A stretch of DNA of 23,133 nucleotides from an uncultured Verrucomicrobiota bacterium (GTDB lineage: Bacteria > Verrucomicrobiota > Verrucomicrobiia > Opitutales > Opitutaceae), in assembly GCA_903919625.1 (NCBI GenBank), contig CAIXIZ010000362.1, positions 1 to 23,133 on the forward strand, read 5' to 3'. Positions 5,978-15,582 of this stretch are shown here, piece by piece (the first letter of the stretch is position 1; each line of letters starts with the position of its first letter). The notes beneath the pieces were generated by a model. It worked only from the letters and a program-made list of their open reading frames with translations, did no database searches and had not been told where the DNA came from. Both the position numbers and the translations under genes were made by a program.

Positions 5978-8361
5978 ACTTCATGCCACGTTCGATCTTT
6001 GCCTTCGCCTGCGCGGCGGTGCTCGCCGTTACGGCTTCCGCCGCCGGCAATTTTACCATCAGCACCGCCACCACCAGCGCCCAGTCACTGGGGGCCGGGC
6101 AAACCGGGACGGTCAATTCCAATGGGACCCTGACGGTTGCCGGCAGCACGGTGGCCGTCACCCTTACCGGGAACAATGCCACGCTGACCAATGCCGGCAC
6201 CATCAGCCAGACCGGCACCGGGCGGGCGATCCGCGACAACACGGGCGTGACCGGTCTTCTCATCACCAACAGCACCAGCGCGCTGATGCAGACGGCAGAC
6301 GCTGATGTCATCCAGATGAACAAGTCTCCGGCAAGCGTGACGCTGAACAACTACGGCACGATGACCTCGCTGAACGCCTCGGCCGGCGGCGCGCAGGCGG
6401 TGGACTTCAACGCCATCCTGTCCGGCGGCAACATCGTCAACAATTTCTCCACGGGCATCATGCAGGCGACCGAGGCGGACGCCGTCCGTCCCGGCGTGAA
6501 CGGCTTCGTCAACAACGACGGCACGATCAAGTCCGTCACCACCATGGGCAGCGGCAGCGATGGCATTGATGCCCAGACCAACTCCGGCATCACGATCACC
6601 AACGCCGCCAGCGCCGGCGGCGGCACCGGCACCGGTCTCATCGAGGGCGGCCGCCACGGCATCACCGGCGGCAATGTGGCCACGGACAGCGTGGGCAGCC
6701 CCGTCGTCAACAACGGCGCCTACACGATGAGCATCACCAACAATCTCGGCGGCACCATCCAGGGCGACAACGGTTCCGGCCTCAACATCGACGGGCTCAA
6801 CGCCAACGAGGTTGTGACCATCGTCAACCACGGCACCATCACCGGCAATGGCCACGATATCGGCGACAGCGCCGGCCATGACGGTGATGGCGTGGATGTG
6901 GACGGTCTCGTCAACCTGTTGAATACCGGCACCATCAGGTCGGTCAACGCCTTCGGCTTCGGGGCGACCGAGTTTAGTGAGGGGGTGACCGTTGGCGGCG
7001 GCACGATCACCAATTCCGGCCTCATCCAGGGCAGCGTCACTGCTGGCAACGCCACCGCCATCGGACGGGGCATCACGATCGCCGGGGTGGACAAGCTGCT
7101 CACGACCGTTGGCGGCGTCGTCACCGAGACCGCGATTCCCGCCCAGGCGCCTTACGCCGCCACCACCATCCACAATCTGGGCGGCGGCCAGATCATTGGC
7201 GATTCAGATTCTGCGATCCTCTTCAGTTCCCCCAATGCGAGCGGCTTCAGCCACACGATTGCGAACGACGCCGGTGCGTTGATCCAGACCGGCAGCGCCA
7301 CCGCCCCGGCCATCCTCACGGCAGCAGATTTCGTCACCATCAACAACGCCGGCACGATCGACGGTTCCAGCAGCGGCCAGGCCGTCACGTTTGGCTCCGC
7401 CGGTGGTGCGCTTAACATTGCCGGCGGCTCCGCCTCGATCCTCGGCAGCATCGATGGCGGCTCTGGCACCAGTACGGTTTCATTCGCCCTCGGCAACGGC
7501 GGCACGTTTTCCTACAACGGCGGCATCTCCCATTCCGCCAGCGTGCGGGTCAACAGCGGCACCGTTAACTACTCGGGCAACGCCAGTTACGCCGGCGCGA
7601 CGGCGATTAACGGCGGTACCTTCAACGTCACTGGCACCCTGAGCGGCACGAGCGGCCTCACGGTCAGCAGCACGGGTACTTTGATCTATGCCAATGGCGC
7701 GGGGGGGCTGGATCGTGCCATAACGGTCAATGGGGGCACCTTCAGATATGATTCGGCTCAGGCTTACACCGGCGCGCTCACCCTCAATGCCGGCGTGGTC
7801 GGCGGTTCCGGGAATCTTGGTTCGACCACCCTCACGATTGGCAGCGGGGTGGCGCTTGCCCCCGGCGAGGGTGTCGGCACCCTCACGAGTGGGGCCCAAT
7901 TTTGGGCGGCCGGCGGAAATTATCTCTGGGAAATCAATGCGCTCGCCACCCATGGTGGCACCGCGGGTGGTACTACGGGCTGGGACCTGGGACAGATCTC
8001 CGGTGCGCTGACTTTTACTGCGACCGCCTCGGGCCAGTTCACCCTGACGCTCAACGCCCTAAACAGTCTCACTGGCTGGGACGGCACGACGAACCAAACC
8101 TGGACGATTGCAAGTGCGACCGGTGGCATTGCCGGTTTCGGGGCGATGCTGCTCAATGTGGACGCGGGGGCATTTGCCGACAAAAATGCCCTGGACGGCG
8201 GCACTTTCTCGCTTGCGGTATCGGGCAACGACCTGGACCTGCGTTTCACCGCGGCCAGCATCCCGGAACCTTCGTCTTATGCCGTGATTTTTGGCAGCTT
8301 TGCGCTCGCTGGCACCATTTGGATGCACCGATGCCGTGAAAGACAGCGGGGCTCAGTTTGA
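5974..8361 (+). CDS. PEP-CTERM beta-solenoid surface protein, second of the pair
   Basis: This is a 795-residue protein. The ATG at 5974 overlaps the previous stop (ATGA), and a second Met lies three codons on. The signal peptide is MPRSIFAFACAAVLAVTASA. Residues of about 25-500 are repeats such as NxGTI and ITNSG with many Asn ladders and Gly, typical of a right-handed beta-helix passenger. Residues of about 500-640 carry beta-strand repeats (ASYAGATAINGGTFNVTG). The C-terminus has Pro764-Glu765-Pro766, a short hydrophobic helix and a mixed basic tail (HRCRERQR) that is weaker than the RRRR of its neighbour. It lacks a transporter barrel, so export is by Sec followed by exosortase. No exosortase gene is in the window. 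An in-frame upstream ATG at 5911 would read through the end of the first gene and is rejected. Confidence 0.85.
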   Translation: MNFMPRSIFAFACAAVLAVTASAAGNFTISTATTSAQSLGAGQTGTVNSNGTLTVAGSTVAVTLTGNNATLTNAGTISQTGTGRAIRDNTGVTGLLITNSTSALMQTADADVIQMNKSPASVTLNNYGTMTSLNASAGGAQAVDFNAILSGGNIVNNFSTGIMQATEADAVRPGVNGFVNNDGTIKSVTTMGSGSDGIDAQTNSGITITNAASAGGGTGTGLIEGGRHGITGGNVATDSVGSPVVNNGAYTMSITNNLGGTIQGDNGSGLNIDGLNANEVVTIVNHGTITGNGHDIGDSAGHDGDGVDVDGLVNLLNTGTIRSVNAFGFGATEFSEGVTVGGGTITNSGLIQGSVTAGNATAIGRGITIAGVDKLLTTVGGVVTETAIPAQAPYAATTIHNLGGGQIIGDSDSAILFSSPNASGFSHTIANDAGALIQTGSATAPAILTAADFVTINNAGTIDGSSSGQAVTFGSAGGALNIAGGSASILGSIDGGSGTSTVSFALGNGGTFSYNGGISHSASVRVNSGTVNYSGNASYAGATAINGGTFNVTGTLSGTSGLTVSSTGTLIYANGAGGLDRAITVNGGTFRYDSAQAYTGALTLNAGVVGGSGNLGSTTLTIGSGVALAPGEGVGTLTSGAQFWAAGGNYLWEINALATHGGTAGGTTGWDLGQISGALTFTATASGQFTLTLNALNSLTGWDGTTNQTWTIASATGGIAGFGAMLLNVDAGAFADKNALDGGTFSLAVSGNDLDLRFTAASIPEPSSYAVIFGSFALAGTIWMHRCRERQRGSV

Positions 8362-8685
8362 ACTGGAAATCAACCGGTGAAATGCAGTGCGGGCATGGGT
8401 AGTCGATCAGTCTGGCAGTCAGTCGATGATACCAAGGCGACCCATGGCCTGCCGGGGGAGCAATCGTTCTGAAGCCCAGGTTGCGGCATTTGCCTGGCCA
8501 TCGCAAAGGATGGCTTTGGACGCTGTGCGCTGCCAGTGCGACCCGGTTGCATGCGCGCGGGCCAAGTTCACCCTGGCATCCTGGTCGGGCCTGGGCATCG
8601 CGGCGCGCGAAAGGTAGCGGCCCGCGCCGTGTGCGGCAAAGGCGCGGCAGTCTGGGGTGACCGCCGCAACCGTCCAGATTCGTGC
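8362..8685. other. Intergenic region between convergent operons
   Basis: These 324 bases separate the end of the PEP-CTERM pair from the end of the sulfite reductase gene. I see no convincing gene. One inverted repeat, CCGCGCC (8622-8628) with GGCGCGG (8641-8647), has a 12-base loop and could end transcription from the minus-strand gene, but no T-run accompanies it. Confidence 0.5.
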
Positions 8686-10420
8686 TCAGGCTTTGGTTCC
8701 CACCGAGTGAAAGGTGGCATCTTTTGGCAGCACAGCATGATTGCACCAGTCGCCGAAACCTTCGCCCGGCTGGCGTTCCAGGGCGTAGCGCCGGATGATC
8801 GGCGTCAGCAAGGCAACGGCATCGTCCGGGGTGATGCTGGGGGAAAACAGGCGGTTGAGCCGCGTGCCGTTGTAGCTCGCCCCGAGATACAGCGCGTATT
8901 TGTTCGGCGCCTTCGCCACCAGGCCGATTTCCGCCAGATAGGGACGGGCGCAGCCGTTGGGGCAGCCGGTGACGCGGAGGCTGATCGCGTCGGCCTGCAG
9001 CCCCGCCCCGTCGAGCACCGTCTCAAATTTTTCCAGGAGCGCCGGCAGCATCCGTTCGCTCTCGCCCAGCGCAAGGCCGCAGGTGGGCAGCGCAACGCAG
9101 GAAAGCGCATTGAGCCGGAGGCCGCTGCGGGCGTTTTCACCAGCCAGGCCGTGTTTTTGGAGGATGGCCTCGATCGCCGGTTTCTGAGCGGTGGTGACGC
9201 CGGAGATGGTGAGGTTTTGCGAAGGAGTCAGGCGGAAATCCCCCGTGTGGATGGCGGCGATTTCCCGCAGGGCGGTCTTCATCGGCCAGCCCGCCACGTC
9301 CTTGATCCGCCCGCTGAGGAGATGGAGGCCGTAGAACCACGAACCGTCGGCGCAGGGCTGCCAGCCATGCGGATCCTGGATGGTGGTGAATGCAAAGCGC
9401 CGCACCCCCGCAAAGCGGATGCCAGAACGGCGCTCCACCTCGCCGCGGAACCAGGTGAGGCCGCGGTCGGCGATGGTATACTTGAGCCGGGCATGCTTGC
9501 GATCCGTGCGGTCACCAAAATCCCGCTGGGTGGTGAGCACGGCCTCCCCCGATGGCGTTCACGTGCTCCGGCGCGACAAACCCCAGCACATCGGCGACGC
9601 GGGGAAAGGTTTTTTCGTTGCCATGGCTCATGCCCTGGCCGCCGCCCACGGTCACGTTGTAACCGGCGAGCCGGCCATCGTCGCCCACGATGGCGATGAA
9701 GCCAAGGTCCTGGGAAAAAACATCCACATCGTTCGAGGGCGGCAGGGCGAACCCGGTTTTGAATTTGCGGGGCAGGTAGGTCGCGCCATACATCGGCTCG
9801 GTCTCGGGTTCGCCACCGGCGACGAGCTCATCGTCCAGCCAGATTTCGTGATAGGCACGGGTCTTGGGCAGGGCGTACTGGCTCCACGCGCAGGCCTGCT
9901 CGTAGACCTGCTGCAACAGCGGGCTCCGCTCGGGATTGGGCGCGGCCATGACATTGCGGTTCACGTCGCCGCAGGCCGCGATCGAGTCGAGCAACACGGA
10001 GTGCATCCCACGGACCAGCGGCTTGAGATTGGCCTTGAGCACCCCGTGAAATTGAAAGGTCTGCCGGGTCGTGAGCCGCAACGAGGGGGCGGCGACCTGC
10101 TCGGCCAGACGGTCGAGCACCAGCCATTGCGCCGGCGTGCACCGGCCGCCGGGCAGCCGCACCCGCAGCATGAAGGAGAAGGCCTTCTCTTTGCCTGCTT
10201 TCTTGAGGGCATTGCGCACATCGCGGTCATCCTGCAGGTAGAGGCCGTGAAATTTGGTCAGCTGCGAGCTGTCTTCGCTGATGGCGCCGGTGGTGGTGTC
10301 GGCGAGGTCGCGCACGATGCCGCCGCGCAGCAAATTGGACGCAGCTTTGATGCCTTCGTTGGCGACGAGCGGTTTGGGAGCCTCAGACTCGGAGATCATG
10401 GAATGGTCAATCATGGGCAT
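8686..10420 (-). pseudogene. cysI: Sulfite reductase hemoprotein beta (CysI-type), single-base frameshift
   Basis: The enzyme reduces sulfite to sulfide with six electrons, using siroheme coupled to a 4Fe-4S cluster, in assimilatory sulfur metabolism. The reading frame is split. The first part (about 10420 to 9545) covers the N-terminal ferredoxin-like repeat, with NLLRG, KFHGLYLQDDRD, RLTTRQTFQFHG and YLPRKFKTG. The second part, down to 8686, has LTPSQNLTISGV and the cluster ligands CVALPTC and GCPNGC. Removing one G from the G5 run (C5 at 9546-9550 on the plus strand) joins the halves through the conserved EAVLTTQRDFG. The restored protein has 577 residues, close to E. coli CysI (570). All ligand cysteines are intact. 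The ATG at 10420 is chosen because homology begins shortly after it. No cysJ, cysH or cysG is nearby. This is either a real pseudogene or a homopolymer sequencing error. Confidence 0.88.
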
Positions 10421-10690
10421 ACTGCGCGGAGTTTCAAGGGGCGAATCAGGCCTGTTTTGTCCGCCGGACCCGCGACCGGGGAGCGCAGGGGAGGGGCGGC
10501 GCGGCCAAGCTTGCTGCCGATGGCGCGGCCCGGGCCTCGGCACCTCGCACACCCCGTGTCGAGCTGCCGCCAAAGGACTGAAAGGCATTGAACTGCGCCG
10601 GCTGGCGCCGACCGCATCTGTCTTCAGCTGTCCTTCGATCAGGGTTGGGTGCTGCTTGGGATCGGAAAGTCCCGCGGCGCCGGAGCCGGC

Positions 10691-12697
10691 TCAGGCATTT
10701 TGGATTTTCCAATACATATTGTAGTGCTGGTGCGCCGTCCTGTAGTAGGGAATCAGCGTCACGTCGCCAGGGCGGCCGATGCCTTCGGTCTTGAAGGTCA
10801 AGGGCGTGCCGGCGGGCTTGATTTTCGCGGGAATGCCGGCCAGCTCGCCTGCAAAAGAGGGCACCTCGACGGGGTCGTTGAAAACTGAACCAATGGTGCG
10901 CTCGTTGATGTGCAGGTCTTCGCCAGGTTTTACCTCCCGACCGAGCGCACCCACGAGCACGATGGGGCCGTAAACCACGGCGGCCGTGTCCGTCGTTCCG
11001 GGGAGGAGATCCATCCGCAGGGCCATGGGCATTTCCACCTCCACGACATCTCCGTTCTTCCAAACGCGCTTGAGCGCGATGAAGGAGCCGGGTGTGTGCG
11101 ACGGCTCGGTGGCAATGCCGTTGATGCTGACGCTGGCGGTTGCCGCCCAGCCGGGATGGCGGATGTGCAGCGTGAACTCGCGGGCGGTTGCGGCCGTGAT
11201 CTCCAGCCGGGTCTTGCCGGCCTCCGGAAACGATGTCGTCTGCTTGAGCGCGATTCCCCGTTCTTTCCAGTCGAGGGTAGAGGCGATAAAGAGATTCACG
11301 TGGAGCGAATCGGCCTGCGGCCCGTCAGGAGCGCCGCGGAAATAAATCGAGTCGCCATATTTGGCATGATTTTCGATGCCCGTGCCCGTGCAGCACCAGA
11401 ACGAGTCGAAGGGCGTGCAGAAGAGCTTGAGGTATCCCGGCCGCGTGGACTGAAAATACGTCATCATCCCCGTGTCGGGATCCTGGGAGGCGAGGATCGT
11501 ATTGATGAGGGTCTTTTCGTAATAGTCACCATAGGCCGCCGTCGGATCCCTGAGGGAAAGCATCCGGGTCAGGCGGAGCATGTTGTGGCTGCAGCAAGTC
11601 TCCATCGTCTTCGCGGAGGCAAGGTGCCCGGCAAATTCGCTGACCGGGAAGAAATGCTCGCCGTCGCCGTTGCCGCCGGTGGCGAAGGAGCGGGTGCCCG
11701 TGATATTCTGCCAAAAATACTCGGCGGCCGCACGATACTGCGGTTTGCCGGTCAATTGAAACAGACGCTCGAAGCCGACGATTTTGGGGATTTGCGTATT
11801 GGAGTGCAGGCCGTCAAGGTTGTCACGGCCTTCGGACAACGGAGTGAGCACCGCCTTGTGGCAGAAGCGTTCGGCGAGGATGAGGTGCCTCTCATCCTTG
11901 GTGAGCGCATAGACGTCCGCAAGCACCTCGTTCATGCCGCCGTGTTCGACGTCCAGCATTCGCTCGAACTGGTCGTCGGTCATGCCGCGGGTGGCTTCCA
12001 CCGCCCAGTCGGCGAGCTGCACCAGCACGTCGCGGGCCGGGGCACTGCCGCAGAGCAGGTGGGCGTCACGCAATCCGGCGAATATTTTATGAAGGGTATA
12101 CCAAGGCACCCCGGCCACGCGTCGGCCGGCGACCAGGTTGTCAATTTGCGCGGTATTGTCCGGGAAGGCACAGACCAGACCCGTCTTGGCGGCGTCCTGG
12201 CATGCCTTGAGTTCGCCAACGATGTATTCCACGCGCCGCTTCATCACCTCGTGGCCGGTCGCGGCATGCATGAGCGAGGCGGCGGTGAGGTAATGGCCCA
12301 GGGTGTGGCCATGGGCGCGAATGCCCTCCCACATTTTTACCGATTCCCAACCGCCATAAACCGGCGCTTTGGGCTCAAGGGCAGCGTTGACCCGAAAATT
12401 ATGCAGCATCCGGTCCGGCTCGAGCTGCAAGAGATAGGCCTCGTCGCGTTTTTGCGCGTCGAGAAAGGGACCGTCGAGCAGGCGGACATCCGTCAGCGGA
12501 AAAGGTTGGAGCGCGAGCCCGGGGGGAGACCGCTTGCCCTGCGCAAGCGGTGCTTGCGGAGCTACGGCCGCACACACCCGCCGCGACGTAATTTGTCCGG
12601 CCGCGACGAGTAGCGCACCGGAACCGAACGCCCTGAGAGCCTGACGGCGGGTTAGCAAACAGGCGGAGCCGGAACAAGAGTGGTGGGAAGTGAACAT
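10691..12697 (-). CDS. DUF1680 glycoside hydrolase, GH127/GH146-like beta-L-arabinofuranosidase
   Basis: This is a 668-residue exported enzyme. The N-terminus has a twin-arginine motif (LTRRQALRAFG) followed by a hydrophobic stretch, suggesting Tat export of a folded metalloenzyme. The (alpha/alpha)6 barrel carries the family motifs: GGWESVKMWEGIRAHGHTLG early on, GGMNEVLADVYALT, GDGEHFF (Glu347, candidate acid/base), ETCCSHNMLRL (Glu366 and Cys368, zinc ligands) and SFWCCTGTGIENHAKYGD (Cys435 and Cys436, with Cys435 as candidate nucleophile by alignment to HypBA1). The ETCCSHNML and CCTGTG forms look closer to GH146 than to HypBA1-type GH127. Characterised members release beta-L-arabinofuranose, and some GH127 proteins act on other pectin sugars. 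It starts 38 bases after the GH95 stop in the same direction, so the two are probably one operon. Confidence 0.85.
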   Translation of the reverse strand: MFTSHHSCSGSACLLTRRQALRAFGSGALLVAAGQITSRRVCAAVAPQAPLAQGKRSPPGLALQPFPLTDVRLLDGPFLDAQKRDEAYLLQLEPDRMLHNFRVNAALEPKAPVYGGWESVKMWEGIRAHGHTLGHYLTAASLMHAATGHEVMKRRVEYIVGELKACQDAAKTGLVCAFPDNTAQIDNLVAGRRVAGVPWYTLHKIFAGLRDAHLLCGSAPARDVLVQLADWAVEATRGMTDDQFERMLDVEHGGMNEVLADVYALTKDERHLILAERFCHKAVLTPLSEGRDNLDGLHSNTQIPKIVGFERLFQLTGKPQYRAAAEYFWQNITGTRSFATGGNGDGEHFFPVSEFAGHLASAKTMETCCSHNMLRLTRMLSLRDPTAAYGDYYEKTLINTILASQDPDTGMMTYFQSTRPGYLKLFCTPFDSFWCCTGTGIENHAKYGDSIYFRGAPDGPQADSLHVNLFIASTLDWKERGIALKQTTSFPEAGKTRLEITAATAREFTLHIRHPGWAATASVSINGIATEPSHTPGSFIALKRVWKNGDVVEVEMPMALRMDLLPGTTDTAAVVYGPIVLVGALGREVKPGEDLHINERTIGSVFNDPVEVPSFAGELAGIPAKIKPAGTPLTFKTEGIGRPGDVTLIPYYRTAHQHYNMYWKIQNA

Positions 12698-12735
12698 GGC
12701 TGGTTGTACTTGCAGAAGTTGAGCAGGAATTGGGT

Positions 12736-15159
12736 TCAGTTGGCCAGTTCGGCATTCAGGCGCAGCGGGCGGTTGCGCCGAACATCAACCTGAACCACGC
12801 GGCTGCCATACCGCACGGTGGCTTGCTGGCTGGTGGACGAACGAATCTCCGCACTCTGCAGTTTTCCGCCTTTCCAGGCGATGTCCACCTCGTAGCCGCC
12901 ACGCGCGCGCAGACCGCTGACTTTGCCGTCCGCCCAAACCGATGGCAGCGCCGGCAGCAGCTCGATCTCCCCATTCTGGCTTTGCAGCAGCATCTCGGCG
13001 ATGGCGGCGGTGCCGCCGAAATTGCCGTCAATCTGAAACGGGGGATGCTCGTCGAACAGGTTGGGGTCAGTCCGGCTCGGGTCGAACAGATGGTTCAGGA
13101 TGCTGTAGGCGCGTTCGCCGTCGCCCAGCCGCGTCCAACAGTTGATGCGCCACGCGATGGCCCAGCCGGTCGTGATGTCACCCCGGGTGTTGAGCGTGAC
13201 CTTCGCGGCGGCCGCCAGTTCGGGAGTCAGGCGCGGGCTGATTTGCGTGCTGGGATACAGCGCATACAGGTGAGAGATGTGCCGGTGCTGGGGCTCGGGA
13301 GCCTGAGCATCCCAGTCTTCCAACCACTCCTGCAGTTGCCCGTCATGGCCGATCTGGAGGGGGGCGAGGCGGGCCCGGGCGGCTGCCAGTTTTTTTCTGA
13401 AATCCGCGTCGGTGTTGAGGATTTGGGAGGCCTCAATGAGCCGGGAGAACAAATCGCGAAGGATCTCCTCGTCCATCGCCGGCCCGTCCACGACTGCGGT
13501 GCCGAGCGGATGAACGTGCTCCGGCGAAAGCGAGGGGTTGGTGACAAGCCAATGGTGCTTCGGATCCTCCTGCAAGGTTTCGAGGAAGAACTGGGCCGCC
13601 CCGCGCAGCACCGGATAGACCTCCTTCAGGTAACCCTTGTCCCCGCTGAACGCATAGTGGTCCCAGAGGTGCAGCGAAAGCCACGCGCCCCCCGTCGGCC
13701 ACACGCCGTAGTTCGCCCCGTCAATCGGGCCGGTGGCGCGCCAGAGATCCGTGTTGTGGTGCACCACCCAGCCGCCCGCGCCATACATTTCCTGCGCGGT
13801 GCGGGCGCCGGTCTGGGCCAGGTCCTTGACCAGCGCGATCAGCGGTTCGACGCATTCGGCGAGATTGCACACTTCAGCCGGCCAGTAATTCATCTCCGTG
13901 TTGATGTTGATCGTGTATTTGCTGCCCCACGAGGGGCTCAGGCTCTCGTTCCAGAGGCCTTGCAGATTGGCCGGCTGGCCGCCGGGGCGCGAGGAGCTCA
14001 GCAGCAAATAGCGGCCAAACTGAAAATAGAGCGCCGCAAACTGGGGATCGTTGCCGTTTTTGAAATTTTGGACGCGCTCGTCGGTGGGCAGCTTCGCCGC
14101 ATCGGTCCTGCCCAGCTCAAGCGCCACGCGGCGGAAGATTTTTTGGTGCTCGGCGATATGGCGGGCCAGCAGCCGGTCGGCGCCGCGCCGGGCGGCGGCC
14201 GCGATCTGGCCTTTCGTGATGGCGGTGGGGTCTCCGCTGACATCCTGATAATTTTTGTAACTGGTGGCCATGGCCAGCAACACGGTCGCGGAGTCGGCAT
14301 TCGCCACCTCCACCGAGTTGGTTCCGGTGGTGATCTTGCCGCCGTCGGCCAGCACCCGCGCGCGCAGCTCGAACTTCAGCGCTCCCTTGATGGCCGGGGT
14401 CGGCGTGCCGCCCCGACGACCTCCCCCTCCGCCCCCAAAATCTCCATTGATCCCGCTCAGCACGACCGTGCCGTCGGGCTCGGCGGCCACCCTGGACTTT
14501 TGCGGCGATTGCAGGCTCGTGCCGAAGGAAATGGAGCCTTTCTTGTCCGCCGTCAGCCGGATCACGATCACCTGATCCGTTGGGCTGGCAAACACGCTCC
14601 GGGTGTAGCGCACGTTGTTGACGGTGTAGCTGACATCGGAAACCGCCGTGTCCAAATTGAGGCTCCGACGGTAGTTCCCGACTGTCGTGCCATCCATCCC
14701 CGGAAACGTCAGCATCAGGTCGCCCGCGGTCTGATAGGGGGCTTGTCCGATCGGTTTGGACAAAACGCCGGAGGTGATGAGTTGTGAGGCTCCCTGATAG
14801 TCGCCCGCAAACACCATCTGTCGCACCTGCGGGATCGCCTCCTTGGCCAGCGGATTCACCGGGTCGTAGGGGCCGCCCGCCCAAAGTGTATCCTCATTGA
14901 GCTGCAGCCGTTCTTGCGCAAGACCACCAAACACCATCGCGCCAATGCGACCGTTGCCGACGGCCAGCGCCTCGACCCATCGGGTGGCCGGACGGCGATA
15001 CCAGAGGCTCAATGGCTCGGCGGGCGGCGGTGCTTCGCCGACGAGCTGGCCGGTGAAGGCCGGCAGCCCACCAGCGGCAAAGGCAACCGGCATGCCGAGC
15101 AAGCTCAAAGCCAAACTGGCGATGAGGCGGAGAGGTATGGGTCTCAAATACTGGGTCAT
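12736..15159 (-). CDS. GH95 alpha-L-fucosidase/alpha-L-galactosidase
   Basis: This is an 807-residue secreted hydrolase with a Sec signal peptide (LRLIASLALSLLGMPVAFAA). The N-terminal beta-sandwich begins at LWYRRPATRWVEALAVGNGRIGAMVFG, and the catalytic barrel follows. Active-site candidates by alignment to the bifidobacterial enzyme AfcA are Asn418 and Asn420 (TININTEMNYWPAE), Glu547 (SPE motif) and Asp711 (QIDGNFGG). Thr416 stands where AfcA has His419, which may point to alpha-L-galactosidase (see findings). A Gly/Arg-rich loop (FGGGGGGRRGG) interrupts the N-terminal domain near residue 235. The start at 15159 is chosen for its signal peptide. The open frame extends 130 codons upstream without family-like sequence. 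It is the first gene of a likely operon with the DUF1680 enzyme, which fits plant cell-wall glycan breakdown. Confidence 0.9.
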   Translation of the reverse strand: MTQYLRPIPLRLIASLALSLLGMPVAFAAGGLPAFTGQLVGEAPPPAEPLSLWYRRPATRWVEALAVGNGRIGAMVFGGLAQERLQLNEDTLWAGGPYDPVNPLAKEAIPQVRQMVFAGDYQGASQLITSGVLSKPIGQAPYQTAGDLMLTFPGMDGTTVGNYRRSLNLDTAVSDVSYTVNNVRYTRSVFASPTDQVIVIRLTADKKGSISFGTSLQSPQKSRVAAEPDGTVVLSGINGDFGGGGGGRRGGTPTPAIKGALKFELRARVLADGGKITTGTNSVEVANADSATVLLAMATSYKNYQDVSGDPTAITKGQIAAAARRGADRLLARHIAEHQKIFRRVALELGRTDAAKLPTDERVQNFKNGNDPQFAALYFQFGRYLLLSSSRPGGQPANLQGLWNESLSPSWGSKYTININTEMNYWPAEVCNLAECVEPLIALVKDLAQTGARTAQEMYGAGGWVVHHNTDLWRATGPIDGANYGVWPTGGAWLSLHLWDHYAFSGDKGYLKEVYPVLRGAAQFFLETLQEDPKHHWLVTNPSLSPEHVHPLGTAVVDGPAMDEEILRDLFSRLIEASQILNTDADFRKKLAAARARLAPLQIGHDGQLQEWLEDWDAQAPEPQHRHISHLYALYPSTQISPRLTPELAAAAKVTLNTRGDITTGWAIAWRINCWTRLGDGERAYSILNHLFDPSRTDPNLFDEHPPFQIDGNFGGTAAIAEMLLQSQNGEIELLPALPSVWADGKVSGLRARGGYEVDIAWKGGKLQSAEIRSSTSQQATVRYGSRVVQVDVRRNRPLRLNAELAN

Positions 15160-15582
15160 GGGGATATATTCGTGGAACTCGTCCCAAGGTTTGGGGGCAC
15201 AGCAGGGTACTGGGTCGGGAGCATTGATAACGCCTCTCTTGCTTGCCGACCTTACGGGTTCAGCCACACGATGGCAACAGGTTTGCTTGTCCACAAGAGG
15301 GCTGTGGCTGGGCGATTCTCGCCGTAACACATTGGTGGCGGGTAACACCCCATGGCGCCGGGCGGACTTCCAGTCCATGCTCTGGCGGTCATCTGCCTGG
15401 CTGCTAACAATGGCCGGCGGAAAATGCTCCCGCCCTAATGCACAAAGGCCATGGCCGTCCAGACTGCCCCATGATTGTTTTTGAAATTGGGTGAACGGAA
15501 CCGGTCTGCCAGCGGCCAATGCGGCGATGTTCGCGTTGGCGGCAATCACCCGGTCGGGAGAGGGACGGGGATGACGGCTCCC
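15160..15582. other. Upstream region of the GH95 operon
   Basis: These 423 bases hold no gene I can support. They should contain the promoter of the GH95 operon (minus strand). A 9-bp stem with one G-U pair, GCCAATGCG (15515-15523) with CGCGTTGGC (15532-15540), lies downstream of the proline-rich gene and could mark its transcript end, but it lacks a T-run. I found no clear LacI- or AraC-type operator. Confidence 0.4.

Noticed and set aside
6085..7173. 362-codon minus-strand frame inside the second PEP-CTERM gene
   Set aside because: Its Asp/Gly/Ala-rich low-complexity sequence mirrors the repeats on the coding strand.
10910..12613. 567-codon plus-strand frame
   Set aside because: Antisense of the DUF1680 hydrolase, whose catalytic Cys/Glu motifs are all on the minus strand.
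12730..14787. 685-codon plus-strand frame
   Set aside because: Antisense of GH95, a product of high GC3. No signal, domain or motif is visible.
15220..15300. LacI-type operator upstream of GH95
   Set aside because: TTGATAACG is only a partial half-site, and no symmetric partner was found.
15160..15549. 130-codon extension of GH95
   Set aside because: No family-like sequence. The signal peptide begins at the ATG at 15159.
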